Below are positions 33,009-41,361 of a stretch of DNA of 53,987 nucleotides, piece after piece; position 1 is the first letter of the stretch; each line of letters starts with the position of its first letter. Source of the stretch: Chitinophagaceae bacterium. Its GTDB lineage: Bacteria > Bacteroidota > Bacteroidia > Chitinophagales > Chitinophagaceae. The notes under the pieces are model-generated. The model was not told where the DNA came from. It saw only the letters and a program-made list of their open reading frames with translations, and ran no database searches. The stretch covers positions 1 through 53,987 of the forward strand of contig JAGQWM010000014.1 of assembly GCA_020437365.1 (NCBI GenBank). The letters run 5' to 3'. The position numbers and the translations under genes were made by a program.

Positions 33009-34748
33009 ATGAATAGATATAGGTTTTTCTCACCTTTTGCAACACTTACTACCATTTTGATTGTCTGTGTATTGGCGGCTGTGGTGGTAAACGGCTGCCG
33101 CAAAACAGATAAACTCATGCAACCACCCATAACCGGAAATACTAACAATAACGTAGAACAAAGATTCTTCAATGAACACCGCTCGGCAGATACTACCGAA
33201 GCAGCACTGGTTAGTTTTATAAAAAGAAAAAATGAAAAGCAACACTTTGTTGCCACCACCGTGAGCCGGATTGGATATCCGAGATGGGATAAAATGATTG
33301 CCATTTCGCAAAATAGAAATGCACTCAATCGGAACGAATCAGGAGATAGTGTTACGTTTTCTTATGTCCCTTATGTAAATGACTCTCAGAATTATGTAAA
33401 TGCAGCAATGATTATTGCATCCTCGGCTACCGATACGAGTTTCGGTTATATTTGTGATTGGCAGTATAAAGATAGTTCTGCTACCGGGGTTAGTTCTCGA
33501 AAAACTGCCCTGTTCTTAATGCAATTAGACAAAGCTGTTTTTGGTGAACGAATATATCAAATTACAGATAAATCGTTGTTTGGTGATAGTGTTGGATTTG
33601 TGAAAATTGAAAGTAATTTTGATACACTTACTACTACTTATGGACGAATAACTACATATACCCCTCTTACGCTAACACTTTGTTGGATTCAGTTTGTTCC
33701 ACCTCATGATGGTCAGGTAGTTGGCTGCTGGCCAAACGATCCTGACTGTACTGGATGGATAGAGGAATTGGTTTGTGCAGATTTTAGTGAGCCATTTGGT
33801 GAAGGTATTGGAGGAGAGCCAGGTGGTGGTGGCTCGGGAGGTAGCGGAGGTTCAGGCGGTGGCGGCGGATCCACCGGCGGCGGGGGTGGTTCGCATGGAG
33901 GAGGTGGAGGCACCGGCAGTGGCGCCCCGCCAAGTTGTACACCTACACAAGCCAACAATAATTGTGGAAGCGGTTGGGTGGTTCTTCCTATTTTAGAAAC
34001 TTCACCTTTACTAAATCAGCAATTAAAAGCATGGGATGACAGTATTATTATTGATTATACTGTAAGGCCTTGCATTGATTCAATTATCAATAAGATAAGA
34101 GACGTTGATTCTGGAACTATAGCTAAATTAATAATGAATCTTTCAGGAAATCTTCCGGGGTTTAATTGGGAAATTCGTGAACAAGATACTGCATATGGGG
34201 ATAATTCTACTGCTAATGCAATTACGGCGTATGAAAATATTCCGTTCATGCACTCTGTATCTTATTTAATCAAATCGAACATAAGGAATGCTACAAATAT
34301 TTCTATGGCGAGAACTATTATTCACGAATCAGTTCATGCATTTTTATATGCTTATTTTTATAATGCGTCTGATATCTCAAGTGCTACAAGAGATAGTATA
34401 CTAGGCTTATCATATGATAAAATATTGAAGGAGTTTGTAAAACATAAATACAATGTTAATGATCAGAGCTATATTCATAATTTGATAGTTGAAGGTTTTC
34501 ATAATGATATTAAAGATATATTGAAGCAATTATGTCCAATATTTAACATAAATTTAAACCAATATGACTTAGAAGAGTATTGTAGTGATATGGCATGGGG
34601 CGGATTATTTCAAACCGACTTGTTCAAGTCTTTAAGCCTAACTGAAAAAATAAGAATTACTAATAGGTTAAATGCGGAATTACATGATACAACTATTTAT
34701 GACAATGGTATTACAGTAGAACCGTTAGGGGAAAAAGCATGCAACTAA
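33009..34748 (+). CDS. Lipoprotein with Gly-rich linker and C-terminal HExxH metallopeptidase-like domain
   Basis: 579 residues in three parts. The N terminus has a signal sequence and a lipobox-like VVVNGC (Cys30), then a domain of about 230 residues of unknown fold. Residues 268-306 are almost all Gly and Ser. The C-terminal domain (about 320-579) carries ARTIIHESVHAFL: the HExxH zinc motif at His439-Glu440-His443; His490 or His498 (YIHNLIVEGFHND) could supply a third ligand. I do not recognise the family. The layout (anchored N-terminal half, flexible linker, enzymatic tip) is like toxin or effector lipoproteins. The second half is AT-rich relative to the flanking genes. Divergent from an XRE regulator; followed by a small exported gene. 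Confidence 0.8.
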   Translation: MNRYRFFSPFATLTTILIVCVLAAVVVNGCRKTDKLMQPPITGNTNNNVEQRFFNEHRSADTTEAALVSFIKRKNEKQHFVATTVSRIGYPRWDKMIAISQNRNALNRNESGDSVTFSYVPYVNDSQNYVNAAMIIASSATDTSFGYICDWQYKDSSATGVSSRKTALFLMQLDKAVFGERIYQITDKSLFGDSVGFVKIESNFDTLTTTYGRITTYTPLTLTLCWIQFVPPHDGQVVGCWPNDPDCTGWIEELVCADFSEPFGEGIGGEPGGGGSGGSGGSGGGGGSTGGGGGSHGGGGGTGSGAPPSCTPTQANNNCGSGWVVLPILETSPLLNQQLKAWDDSIIIDYTVRPCIDSIINKIRDVDSGTIAKLIMNLSGNLPGFNWEIREQDTAYGDNSTANAITAYENIPFMHSVSYLIKSNIRNATNISMARTIIHESVHAFLYAYFYNASDISSATRDSILGLSYDKILKEFVKHKYNVNDQSYIHNLIVEGFHNDIKDILKQLCPIFNINLNQYDLEEYCSDMAWGGLFQTDLFKSLSLTEKIRITNRLNAELHDTTIYDNGITVEPLGEKACN

Positions 34749-34759
34749 AAATAAATTTT

Positions 34760-35182
34760 ATGAAACCAATTTTAGTTATTATATCTTTTCTTTACGCTGC
34801 AAGTTTGCGTTGTCAGATTAAGTTTCCTGAAAAAATTAATTATGAAAACAAAGGAACTTATTTAATACACCTAGGTAATAATTGGGTTTTACCGGAAGAC
34901 TCTGCAACAATTTTCATTCGCATTTATGGAATTTCAGAACATGGCTGCGAAGTGATAGATAAGGGGTCTGTTTATATTAGGGATAGAAAAATTGAATTAA
35001 CCGATGAGAATAGGTTTGAGAAAGAATGGTTTATTCCAATAGAACCGGGTGAATTCGAAATAACAGTTAAAACTCCTTATAGTTTCTTCGTTCCGCTAAC
35101 CACAAAAAAACTTAAATTTTTAAAAGGCAACTATTACCATATTACATTTTTTCTATTAACTAAATATAGTTTTAAGGAATAA
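34760..35182 (+). CDS. Small exported protein, possible carboxypeptidase-regulatory-like fold
   Basis: About 140 residues with a signal sequence (MKPILVIISFLYAASLRCQ) and a beta-rich mature part (SVYIRDRKIELTDENRF ... IPIEPGEFEITVKTPYSF) that follows the strand pattern of carboxypeptidase-regulatory-like sandwiches. I choose the ATG at 34760; an ATG at 34739 overlaps the lipoprotein gene by 10 nt and would add seven residues before the signal. Spacing to the HExxH gene is 11 nt, so they are probably cotranscribed. A role as inhibitor or partner of the HExxH domain is a guess. AT-rich. Confidence 0.6.
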   Translation: MKPILVIISFLYAASLRCQIKFPEKINYENKGTYLIHLGNNWVLPEDSATIFIRIYGISEHGCEVIDKGSVYIRDRKIELTDENRFEKEWFIPIEPGEFEITVKTPYSFFVPLTTKKLKFLKGNYYHITFFLLTKYSFKE

Positions 35183-35247
35183 ATAAAAAGCGGCAGCGGT
35201 CTTTAAAAACTGATACGTTTATAATGCCCCCGAAATTAAGACAGATG

Positions 35248-35286
35248 TTTAAGATAGGATTTTTAATCTTAAATTATTTTATTTTT
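35248..35286 (+). terminator. AT-rich hairpin with T-run
   Basis: TTTAAGAT (35248-35255) and ATCTTAAA (35266-35273) form a perfect but AT-rich 8-bp stem with a 10-nt loop, followed by a T-rich tract. Plausible weak terminator for the preceding unit. Confidence 0.4.
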
Positions 35287-35377
35287 GGGAAAAAGGCAGA
35301 CTACAGTTGGTATTGTAGTAGGGTGGGCTTCTAAATGTTGCTTAAAATCAGCTCCAGCTAATTAAATTAGTAATAAT

Positions 35378-35641
35378 ATGAATTTGAAAAACATCTTTAT
35401 ATTTTACATTTTTATAATTATTCCTTTTGGTGCAATATTTATTTTGTTTCGGCAAAACTTGGTAAGTGGTACTTTATTTTTATTGAGCCTTTTAATATAT
35501 GCGTTAATATATCGCCCCTTACTCTCAGGAATCAGGCTTATTCAATCCGGTAAAATCAACAAAAAACAATTGTGGCATAAATATATTCCCGGCTGGAACT
35601 CCCGTTTCTTCTTCTTTCTTTTTTTTGGTATTTCAAAGTAA
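35378..35641 (+). CDS. Small membrane protein, function unknown
   Basis: 87 residues with two hydrophobic helices (IFIFYIFIIIPFGAIFILF and LVSGTLFLLSLLIYALIY), a basic loop (SGKINKKQLWHKYIPGW) and an aromatic-rich end. No motif recognised. It follows the HExxH unit after a 195-nt AT-rich gap containing a hairpin, and precedes an acyl-CoA dehydrogenase. It could belong to the accessory patch or stand alone. Confidence 0.55.
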   Translation: MNLKNIFIFYIFIIIPFGAIFILFRQNLVSGTLFLLSLLIYALIYRPLLSGIRLIQSGKINKKQLWHKYIPGWNSRFFFFLFFGISK

Positions 35642-35713
35642 TCCATCCGGCAAGGATTTTCTGCATTCCGATTCGATGGTAGTAAAGGCAAAATGCATAA
35701 CTGATTTTGCCCT

Positions 35714-35721
35714 TATCTTTG
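35714..35721 (+). promoter_or_regulatory. Candidate -7 promoter box for the acyl-CoA dehydrogenase gene
   Basis: TATCTTTG, 25 nt before the ATG at 35747. No clear -33 TTG. Confidence 0.5.
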
Positions 35722-35746
35722 CAATCAAATTATTAATAGACAGTAT

Positions 35747-36901
35747 ATGAATTTTCAGTTGTCAGAAGAACAGTTAATGATACAGCAAGCTGCTAGGGAT
35801 TTTGCACAAAATGATTGCCTGTCCGGCGTTATAGAAAGAGACGAAAAACAGGAATTTCCGAAAGAACAAATAAAAAAACTGGCCGAACTTGGTTTTCTCG
35901 GTATGATGGTGGACACAAAATACGGTGGCGCCGGTATGGATACCATTAGTTATGTGCTGGCGATGGAAGAAATCAGTAAAGTAGATGCCAGTGTGAGTGT
36001 AGTTGTGAGTGTCAATAATAGTTTGGTTTGTTACGGCTTGCAGGCTTTTGGCAATGAAGAACAGAAACAAAAATACCTGACGCCATTGGCCAAAGGCATG
36101 AAAGACGGCGAATTATATATCGGTGCATTTATGTTGAGTGAGCCGGAAGCCGGCAGCGATGCCACATCGCAAAAAACAACGGCGGAAGATAAAGGTGACT
36201 ATTATTTATTGAACGGTACCAAAAACTGGATTACCAACGGCGGTACAGCCTCGGTTTACCTCGTTATGGCACAAACCGACGTGTCAAAAGGATCGAGAGG
36301 CATCAATTGCTTGATAGTAGAAAAAGACTGGCCGGGCGTTGTGGTAGCCGCCAAAGAAAATAAATTGGGTATTCGTGGCAGCGATACACATACGGTAATG
36401 TTTACCGATGTAAAAGTGCCCAAGGAAAACAGGATTGGTGAAGATGGGTTTGGCTTTAAATTCGCCATGAAAACATTGGCCGGCGGCCGAATCGGTATTG
36501 CATCGCAGGCATTGGGTATCGCCAGCGGTGCTTATGAACTGGCCAAAGAATATGCGAAAACAAGAAAAGCTTTTGGTACTGAAATCATGAATCACCAAGC
36601 GATTGCTTTCAAGCTGGCCGATATGGCTACTCGTATAGAAGCCGCCAGGTTGCTTTGTCTCAAAGCTGCCTGGGAAAAAGACCAGCACAAAAATTATACT
36701 TTGAGTTCATCTATGGCGAAAGTCTATTCTTCAGAAACGGCCATGTGGACAGCCATCGAAGCGGTACAAGTGCACGGTGGATATGGTTTTGTAAAAGAAT
36801 ATCACGTGGAAAGATTGATGCGTGATGCAAAAATTACCCAGATATATGAAGGCACCAGTGAGGTGCAAAGAATCGTTATCAGCAGGAGCATATTAAAATG
36901 A
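35747..36901 (+). CDS. Acyl-CoA dehydrogenase
   Basis: A 384-residue FAD enzyme of the short-chain/branched-chain acyl-CoA dehydrogenase group, introducing a 2,3-double bond in beta-oxidation or amino-acid breakdown. Motifs: FMLSEPEAGSDA and NWITNGG (FAD/substrate region), RKAFG, and QIYEGTSEVQR near the C terminus, with Glu368 as the catalytic base in the position used by short-chain enzymes. Full length and in normal order. A strong terminator follows. Chain-length preference cannot be assigned. The acyl-CoA carboxylase gene further right may act in a related route, but they are not linked in an operon. Confidence 0.94.
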   Translation: MNFQLSEEQLMIQQAARDFAQNDCLSGVIERDEKQEFPKEQIKKLAELGFLGMMVDTKYGGAGMDTISYVLAMEEISKVDASVSVVVSVNNSLVCYGLQAFGNEEQKQKYLTPLAKGMKDGELYIGAFMLSEPEAGSDATSQKTTAEDKGDYYLLNGTKNWITNGGTASVYLVMAQTDVSKGSRGINCLIVEKDWPGVVVAAKENKLGIRGSDTHTVMFTDVKVPKENRIGEDGFGFKFAMKTLAGGRIGIASQALGIASGAYELAKEYAKTRKAFGTEIMNHQAIAFKLADMATRIEAARLLCLKAAWEKDQHKNYTLSSSMAKVYSSETAMWTAIEAVQVHGGYGFVKEYHVERLMRDAKITQIYEGTSEVQRIVISRSILK

Positions 36902-36921
36902 ACTTAACATATTTACATAAC

Positions 36922-36959
36922 AGCCATAAACCTTACCCTGTTTATGGCTTTTTTATTTT
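36922..36959 (+). terminator. Terminator of the acyl-CoA dehydrogenase gene
   Basis: AGCCATAAA (36922-36930) and TTTATGGCT (36941-36949), a perfect 9-bp stem with a 10-nt loop followed by TTTTTTATTTT. It ends only 9 nt before the next gene's GTG start. Confidence 0.9.
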
Positions 36960-36967
36960 GAAAAAAA

Positions 36968-37621
36968 GTGGCAGTTAACAAAGAAGCATATCAGCAAATA
37001 CAATCGTTCTTACAAGAAAAAAATGTGCAATTGGTGGCCGTTTCTAAAACTAAACCCGTAGAAGAAATAGCAGCTTTATACCAACTCGGGCAGCGGGATT
37101 TTGGCGAAAACTATGTGCAGGAAATGGTCGGCAAATCAAAAATGCTTCCTTCGGATGTCCGCTGGCATTTTATTGGTCATTTACAAACTAATAAAGTAAA
37201 GTTAATAGCCTCATTTGTGCAACTTATTCATGGTGTCGATAGTCTGAAACTATTGAAAGAGATTAACAAACAGGCGGCGAAAGCTGGCAGGGTGATTGAT
37301 TGTTTGTTGCAGGTGCATATAGCTACTGAAGAAACCAAATTTGGACTTGACAAAGAAGAAGTAGAACAAATAATGTCAACGCTGAAAACAATGCCTTTGT
37401 CAAATGTCAACATTCGGGGATTGATGGGTATGGCGAGCCTGACGGCTGATGAAAGGCAAATCAAGAAAGAATTTGACGATTTGAAATCCTTATTTGATAG
37501 CGTTGAAGGAGTTGATATATTATCGATGGGAATGAGTGGCGATTATCAGATAGCCATCGGTTCGGGGAGCAATATGGTGCGGATTGGAAGCCTGCTTTTT
37601 GGCCAAAGGGATAAAAAATAA
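36968..37621 (+). CDS. YggS/PLPBP-family pyridoxal phosphate homeostasis protein
   Basis: 217 residues, a single-domain fold-III PLP-binding protein that helps vitamin B6 and amino-acid homeostasis and is not usually an enzyme. Visible: LVAVSKTKP with the PLP Lys27, DFGENYVQE, WHFIGHLQTNK, and the phosphate-binding C-terminal MGMSGDYQIAIGSGSNMVRIG. The start is GTG at 36968; no ATG lies near the family start point. It begins immediately behind a strong terminator, so a promoter must lie within or just after that hairpin, or it depends on read-through. Confidence 0.93.
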   Translation: MAVNKEAYQQIQSFLQEKNVQLVAVSKTKPVEEIAALYQLGQRDFGENYVQEMVGKSKMLPSDVRWHFIGHLQTNKVKLIASFVQLIHGVDSLKLLKEINKQAAKAGRVIDCLLQVHIATEETKFGLDKEEVEQIMSTLKTMPLSNVNIRGLMGMASLTADERQIKKEFDDLKSLFDSVEGVDILSMGMSGDYQIAIGSGSNMVRIGSLLFGQRDKK

Positions 37622-37679
37622 TGGGCACATTTTGATATATGTAGATAATTCTATGTAATTTTTCTCTTAAATAAACCTT

Positions 37680-38159
37680 ATGCGATTTAAATTCATTCTT
37701 TTTTTACTCTTGTTCGGTACTGCGGTGCAGGCGCAGGAAGAAAGAGATACTACGCTAAGAACATGTCCTATTTCTATTACGGATACCGTAAGTAATAATA
37801 ATTATTTCATTGCCGCTCTTCCTTCTATTTTGAAAGTGTATAGGGTAAAGGGAAAATTAACTGTGGCAGTAGAACAGCGGAGCCAATATTTTTCTTTGTA
37901 TTTCCATGCCAAAAATTTGAAAAGCGGAACCTATAAATTCAAACCCGGCTCCAGGAAGAACAAAGAAATTGAAGGAATATATTCTTTCAAATCAGGTGAA
38001 CAAGCGTCCTATATTTCTGTTTCAGAAGGAACAGTAGAAGTGTCTTTTGATAGCGATAAAAAACTTTGGCATTTAAGAATAGATGGTTTGATTGCCAATC
38101 TCGTACAACGGCATGTTTCTTACTTCAAAGCCTACGGGGATTTATATTTGAAAGATTAG
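37680..38159 (+). CDS. Exported protein of unknown function
   Basis: 159 residues with a clean signal peptide (FILFLLLFGTAVQAQ). The mature part is predicted beta-rich (LTVAVEQRSQYFSLYFHAKNL; GTVEVSFDSDKKLWHLRI), consistent with a small beta-sandwich or lipocalin-like periplasmic protein. No family recognised. It is 58 nt downstream of the YggS-type gene. Convergent with a 51-codon gene, 10 nt away. Confidence 0.6.
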   Translation: MRFKFILFLLLFGTAVQAQEERDTTLRTCPISITDTVSNNNYFIAALPSILKVYRVKGKLTVAVEQRSQYFSLYFHAKNLKSGTYKFKPGSRKNKEIEGIYSFKSGEQASYISVSEGTVEVSFDSDKKLWHLRIDGLIANLVQRHVSYFKAYGDLYLKD

Positions 38160-38169
38160 CCGCATTAAA

Positions 38170-38325
38170 TTACCCACCTCGTTGTGAACCGGTAACAGAT
38201 TGTTTACTGGCGAAATTGGCCGATTTATTTTTGACATTCAATTTACCGGTTTTATTGGCTACAAGATTTTTCTTCTTCGAAGATTGTTTCTTCCCTTTTT
38301 TGTTTGATTGATTTAATAAAGACAT
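38170..38325 (-). CDS. 51-residue lysine-rich small protein
   Basis: A minus-strand frame of 51 codons, starting MSLLNQSNKKGKKQSSKKK and ending SVTGSQRGG, very rich in Lys, Asn, Ser and Gln with no hydrophobic core, so probably a disordered nucleic-acid- or ribosome-associated protein. Reasons to believe it: it fills a gap between two genes, has a near-consensus box TATCTTTA (38343-38350) at the right distance, and the C-terminal TGSQRG pattern is familiar from small basic Bacteroidota proteins (from memory, unchecked). Confidence 0.55.
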   Translation of the reverse strand: MSLLNQSNKKGKKQSSKKKNLVANKTGKLNVKNKSANFASKQSVTGSQRGG

Positions 38326-38416
38326 AGGTTTTAATTGAAAGCTAAAGATAAAAACTTCTTGAATGGATAAAAATTTTCGAGGAGTTTTTTACAATCCTTT
38401 AACCTGTTAAATTTGA

Positions 38417-38938
38417 TTAGTCTTTGAAAACAATGCCGGCCATAATTTTCCTGCCGATATCAGCAAATGAATTGGTGACTGCATTCCGGGAAAAGGTTGC
38501 GGTGTAGAGTCTTTTTTTATAAAAGCAAAACCATTGAACAATCCGTACTTTTTGTTGACTGTTTTTTTTCGGAAAACCGGTAATAATAATTTCCAATGCG
38601 TCCTGCCCGTTCCAGGTAAAGAATTTTTTGCTTTCAAGCGTCGCTTTATTCAATACAGAACTAAAATCGGCAGTTACGGTAGGCAAAATATCCTGAATTT
38701 TCAAGGAGTCGAACAGGTCGTTTTCGCGGCTGATAATATTTACATTTTCTAAATAATTATCTTTTGCGTTTTCTTTGGGTGAAGTAAAAAATGTTAAGCC
38801 GTCATCTTTTGTTTTTTGTGTCCAGTCGGCAGGATAAGATGCCGAAAAATGGTTGGCATCATTGGCATACGTTTTCCAGGTTTGCGCTGTGGTACAAAAC
38901 GGTAGTAAAAAAAATCCTGCAATGAATAGTTTTCTCAT
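38417..38938 (-). CDS. Exported PsbP/DcrB-like protein
   Basis: About 173 residues with a signal peptide (MRKLFIAGFFLLPFCTTAQ). The mature start YANDANHFSASYPADWTQK and later FTSPKENAKDNYLENVNI and KKRLYTATFSRNA follow the layout of PsbP-like or DcrB-like periplasmic domains (SASYPADW is typical of that fold). Function unknown. I use the ATG at 38938 because the signal peptide starts there; the upstream Met adds 14 polar residues. Confidence 0.68.
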   Translation of the reverse strand: MRKLFIAGFFLLPFCTTAQTWKTYANDANHFSASYPADWTQKTKDDGLTFFTSPKENAKDNYLENVNIISRENDLFDSLKIQDILPTVTADFSSVLNKATLESKKFFTWNGQDALEIIITGFPKKNSQQKVRIVQWFCFYKKRLYTATFSRNAVTNSFADIGRKIMAGIVFKD

Positions 38939-39072
38939 CCAGTCATAGTCATTTATAATTTGTAAATATAGTTGTTCCAAAGGAAAGGAAGTGGCTTGTG
39001 ATGTTTATTTTTCAACTACATACAAGAGTGATTCAATAGGGAACAAGTTGCATTCGGCATTTTTCAAAGCAA

Positions 39073-39429
39073 TTATAAAAAAACATCTTCAATCAGGAAA
39101 TATTCAATTTCGCCATTTGCAGGAATAGTAATGGCTAAAATATCATATTGAATCCACTGATGCCCGGGATGTAAAAAAAGATATTCGTCCGCTGCCCGTT
39201 GCAGGTTTTTAAATTTTTTCTTAGTGACACTATCTTCCGGATGCCCGAATGGTGAAGCTTTCCTGGCTTTGATTTCTATGAAATGCAACATTTTCTCCTG
39301 CATGGCAATGATATCAATTTCGTAATAAGAATGTCGCCAATTGGTGTGAAGGATGGTATATCCTTTCTTTTTTAACCAGGTTACGGCCAGTGCTTCACCT
39401 TCTTTTCCCAATTCATTATGTGCTGCCAT
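39073..39429 (-). CDS. YraN-family (UPF0102) nuclease-like protein
   Basis: 118 residues with the restriction-endonuclease-like core of the YraN family: LGKEGEALAVTWLKKKGY, then YYEIDIIAM and IEIKARK, which provide the PD-(D/E)xK acidic and lysine residues. Precise role is unknown; it is often found near RNase H genes in other bacteria, and here rnhA is about 2 kb away. Divergent from manA, with 46 nt between the starts. Confidence 0.9.
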   Translation of the reverse strand: MAAHNELGKEGEALAVTWLKKKGYTILHTNWRHSYYEIDIIAMQEKMLHFIEIKARKASPFGHPEDSVTKKKFKNLQRAADEYLFLHPGHQWIQYDILAITIPANGEIEYFLIEDVFL

Positions 39430-39475
39430 GTAGTATCTTTATCGGTAATTTACAAAATATTCATTGTTCAATTTT

Positions 39476-40645
39476 ATGTCGGCAATATTTCCATTAATAG
39501 GTGTTGTAAAAAATTATGATTGGGGTGGCCATGATTTTATTCCGTCTTTACTCGGTATAAAAAATGAAAACCAATTACCTTTTGCTGAATATTGGTTAGG
39601 CACCCATGCGTTGGGACCATCAACAATTGAATTGCCAAATGGGGATACAAAACCTTTCACCTCTTTGGGAAACTCACTTCCTTTTTTATTGAAAATGCTG
39701 GATGTGAAAGAAATGTTGTCCATACAAGTGCATCCTTCATCTGAAGTAGCCGAAAAAGGATTTATGAGAGAGGAAAAAGAAGGTATAGCATTAACGGCTA
39801 CGAACAGGGTATATAAAGATCGATTCCATAAGCCTGAGTTGATGGTGGCTCTCAGCGATTTTTGGTTGTTGCAAGGATTCAGGCCTGCAAAAGAAATAGC
39901 TGCTTTATTAAATGAAATAGATGAGTTTAAAAGTTTAATTCCTGTTTTTGAGAAAGGTGGTGTGCAAGCTTTGTATCGTTTTGTGATGGAAATGCCGCAG
40001 GAAAAAGTGGATACCATTTTACAGAAACGGCTGCAGCATTTAGAGGAAAAAGCAGATAGTTTTTCAAAAAATGAGGCTGACTATTGGGTGTTGAAAGCAG
40101 CGAACAGGTTTTGTAGTGAAGGGAAAATGGACCGGGGAATTTTTTCCATATATTTTTTCAATTTGGTGCATTTGAAAAAAGGGGAAGCTGTTTTTCAGAA
40201 TGATGAAATGCCACATGCTTATCTCGAAGGGCAGAATGTAGAAATCATGGCCAATTCAGATAATGTACTAAGAGGCGGCTTAACGAATAAACATATTGAT
40301 GTGGCTGAATTGCTCAGAAATATAAACTGCCAATCTATCATTCCTGAAAAAACGGCTATCAATTTGGAAAGCGATAGGGAAGAGGTTTTTATAACGCCGG
40401 TAAATGAGTTCAAACTCAGTCGGTTCATTTTGCAAAAAGGAGAACAAGTTCATTTAAAAACAGATGCCATAACCATTTTCCTATTAACGGAAGGACGTAT
40501 TGAAATAACAGATGCAACATCAAATTTTTTATTGGAACAAGGTCATCTTTCTGTAGTGGTTTTGCCCGGCCGGGACATTCAGATATCGGCAAAAGAGAAT
40601 GCCATAGTTTTTAAAGCAACATGCGGCCATTTCACAGTTGAATAA
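39476..40645 (+). CDS. manA: Mannose-6-phosphate isomerase, class I
   Basis: 389 residues, a zinc cupin-fold enzyme interconverting mannose-6-P and fructose-6-P for GDP-mannose and related sugars. The zinc ligands are visible as SIQVHPSS (Gln84, His86) and HKPELM (Glu121), with the distal His in NDEMPHAYLEGQNVEIMANSDN, the class signature. GGLTNKHID follows. I choose the ATG at 39476 over a TTG four codons earlier. Divergent from yraN; the next gene downstream is a separate membrane protein. Confidence 0.95.
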   Translation: MSAIFPLIGVVKNYDWGGHDFIPSLLGIKNENQLPFAEYWLGTHALGPSTIELPNGDTKPFTSLGNSLPFLLKMLDVKEMLSIQVHPSSEVAEKGFMREEKEGIALTATNRVYKDRFHKPELMVALSDFWLLQGFRPAKEIAALLNEIDEFKSLIPVFEKGGVQALYRFVMEMPQEKVDTILQKRLQHLEEKADSFSKNEADYWVLKAANRFCSEGKMDRGIFSIYFFNLVHLKKGEAVFQNDEMPHAYLEGQNVEIMANSDNVLRGGLTNKHIDVAELLRNINCQSIIPEKTAINLESDREEVFITPVNEFKLSRFILQKGEQVHLKTDAITIFLLTEGRIEITDATSNFLLEQGHLSVVVLPGRDIQISAKENAIVFKATCGHFTVE

Positions 40646-40674
40646 ATGTGGAAAATGGTTTATCCCAAATTGAT

Positions 40675-40682
40675 TATTTTTG
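40675..40682 (+). promoter_or_regulatory. Candidate -7 promoter box for the DUF6580-like gene
   Basis: TATTTTTG, 27 nt before the ATG at 40710. No clear -33 TTG. Confidence 0.45.
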
Positions 40683-40709
40683 CAGCTGTATCATTTAAAA
40701 TTTGAGAAA

Positions 40710-41279
40710 ATGAAAATCAATAAAAATATTCTTATTCTTAGTATTGTATTGGTGGTTTTGGCCACGGCCTGCAAATATTTTTTCGGTCCCAATCCGACGA
40801 TGTCAGGCTTTTCGCCCATCATTGCTATTGCATTATTTGCCGGTTTTATCATTCAACAAAAAGATAGGTCATTTGTTCTGCCACTGTTGGCTTTGTTGCT
40901 GAGTGATGTCATCATCCAGGGTTTATATTTAAGTGGAAATTTTGAATATGCCGGATTTTACAGTGGCCAATGGAAAAATTATTTACTGCTTTTGGCAGCC
41001 GTTTTAATTGGCTGGCAGTTAAAAGGCAAAAAACTTTCGGGTATTTTAACAGGTGCAATCATAGCGCCGGTTGTATTTTTTCTCGCATCCAATACTCTTG
41101 TTTGGATGTCTGTCAATGAAATCGTTTATGCAAAATCTTTTGCGGGTTGGCTCACTTCTTTGGAAGCCGGTTTGCCCTTTTTTAGAAATTCATTAATTGC
41201 TACAATGGTTTTCCTGCCGGTGATTTTAGTAGCGTATAATTATTTAACTCGTAGGAGAATGGTACTTACGTTGGCCTGA
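40710..41279 (+). CDS. DUF6580-like membrane protein (possible ECF-type substrate-binding subunit)
   Basis: 189 residues with about five or six membrane helices (ILILSIVLVVLATACKYFF, SPIIAIALFAGFII, FVLPLLALLLSDVIIQGLYL, NYLLLLAAVLIGWQL, TGAIIAPVVFFLASNTLVWM). The layout, including LLSDVIIQG and SNTLVWMS, resembles DUF6580/ECF S-component-like proteins. Those bind vitamins or other small molecules with an energy-coupling module; none is in this window. Substrate unknown. Followed by a strong terminator. Confidence 0.68.
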   Translation: MKINKNILILSIVLVVLATACKYFFGPNPTMSGFSPIIAIALFAGFIIQQKDRSFVLPLLALLLSDVIIQGLYLSGNFEYAGFYSGQWKNYLLLLAAVLIGWQLKGKKLSGILTGAIIAPVVFFLASNTLVWMSVNEIVYAKSFAGWLTSLEAGLPFFRNSLIATMVFLPVILVAYNYLTRRRMVLTLA

Positions 41280-41306
41280 TTTTTTTAGCAATCATAAAAT
41301 AAATTT

Positions 41307-41337
41307 GTTCCCGGTATTCTATCGGGAACTTTTTTTT
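41307..41337 (+). terminator. Terminator of the DUF6580-like gene
   Basis: GTTCCCG (41307-41313), 9-nt loop, CGGGAAC (41323-41329), then eight T. It sits between two convergent genes; on the minus strand the following tract is less T-rich, so its main direction is plus. Confidence 0.87.
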
Positions 41338-41361
41338 AGCTTAGTCTGTAAAGCCAAAAAA

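Noticed and set aside
33713..33958. Pro-rich minus-strand frame opposite the Gly linker
   Set aside because: It is the complement of the glycine-rich coding repeat, so proline codons are expected; no start signal or family match.
33009..35641. Mobile element around the accessory patch
   Set aside because: No transposase, integrase, tRNA or flanking repeats were found; only composition suggests transfer.
38066..38311. Plus-strand frame overlapping the end of the exported protein gene and the 51-codon gene
   Set aside because: It overlaps real coding on both sides and shows no protein-like pattern.
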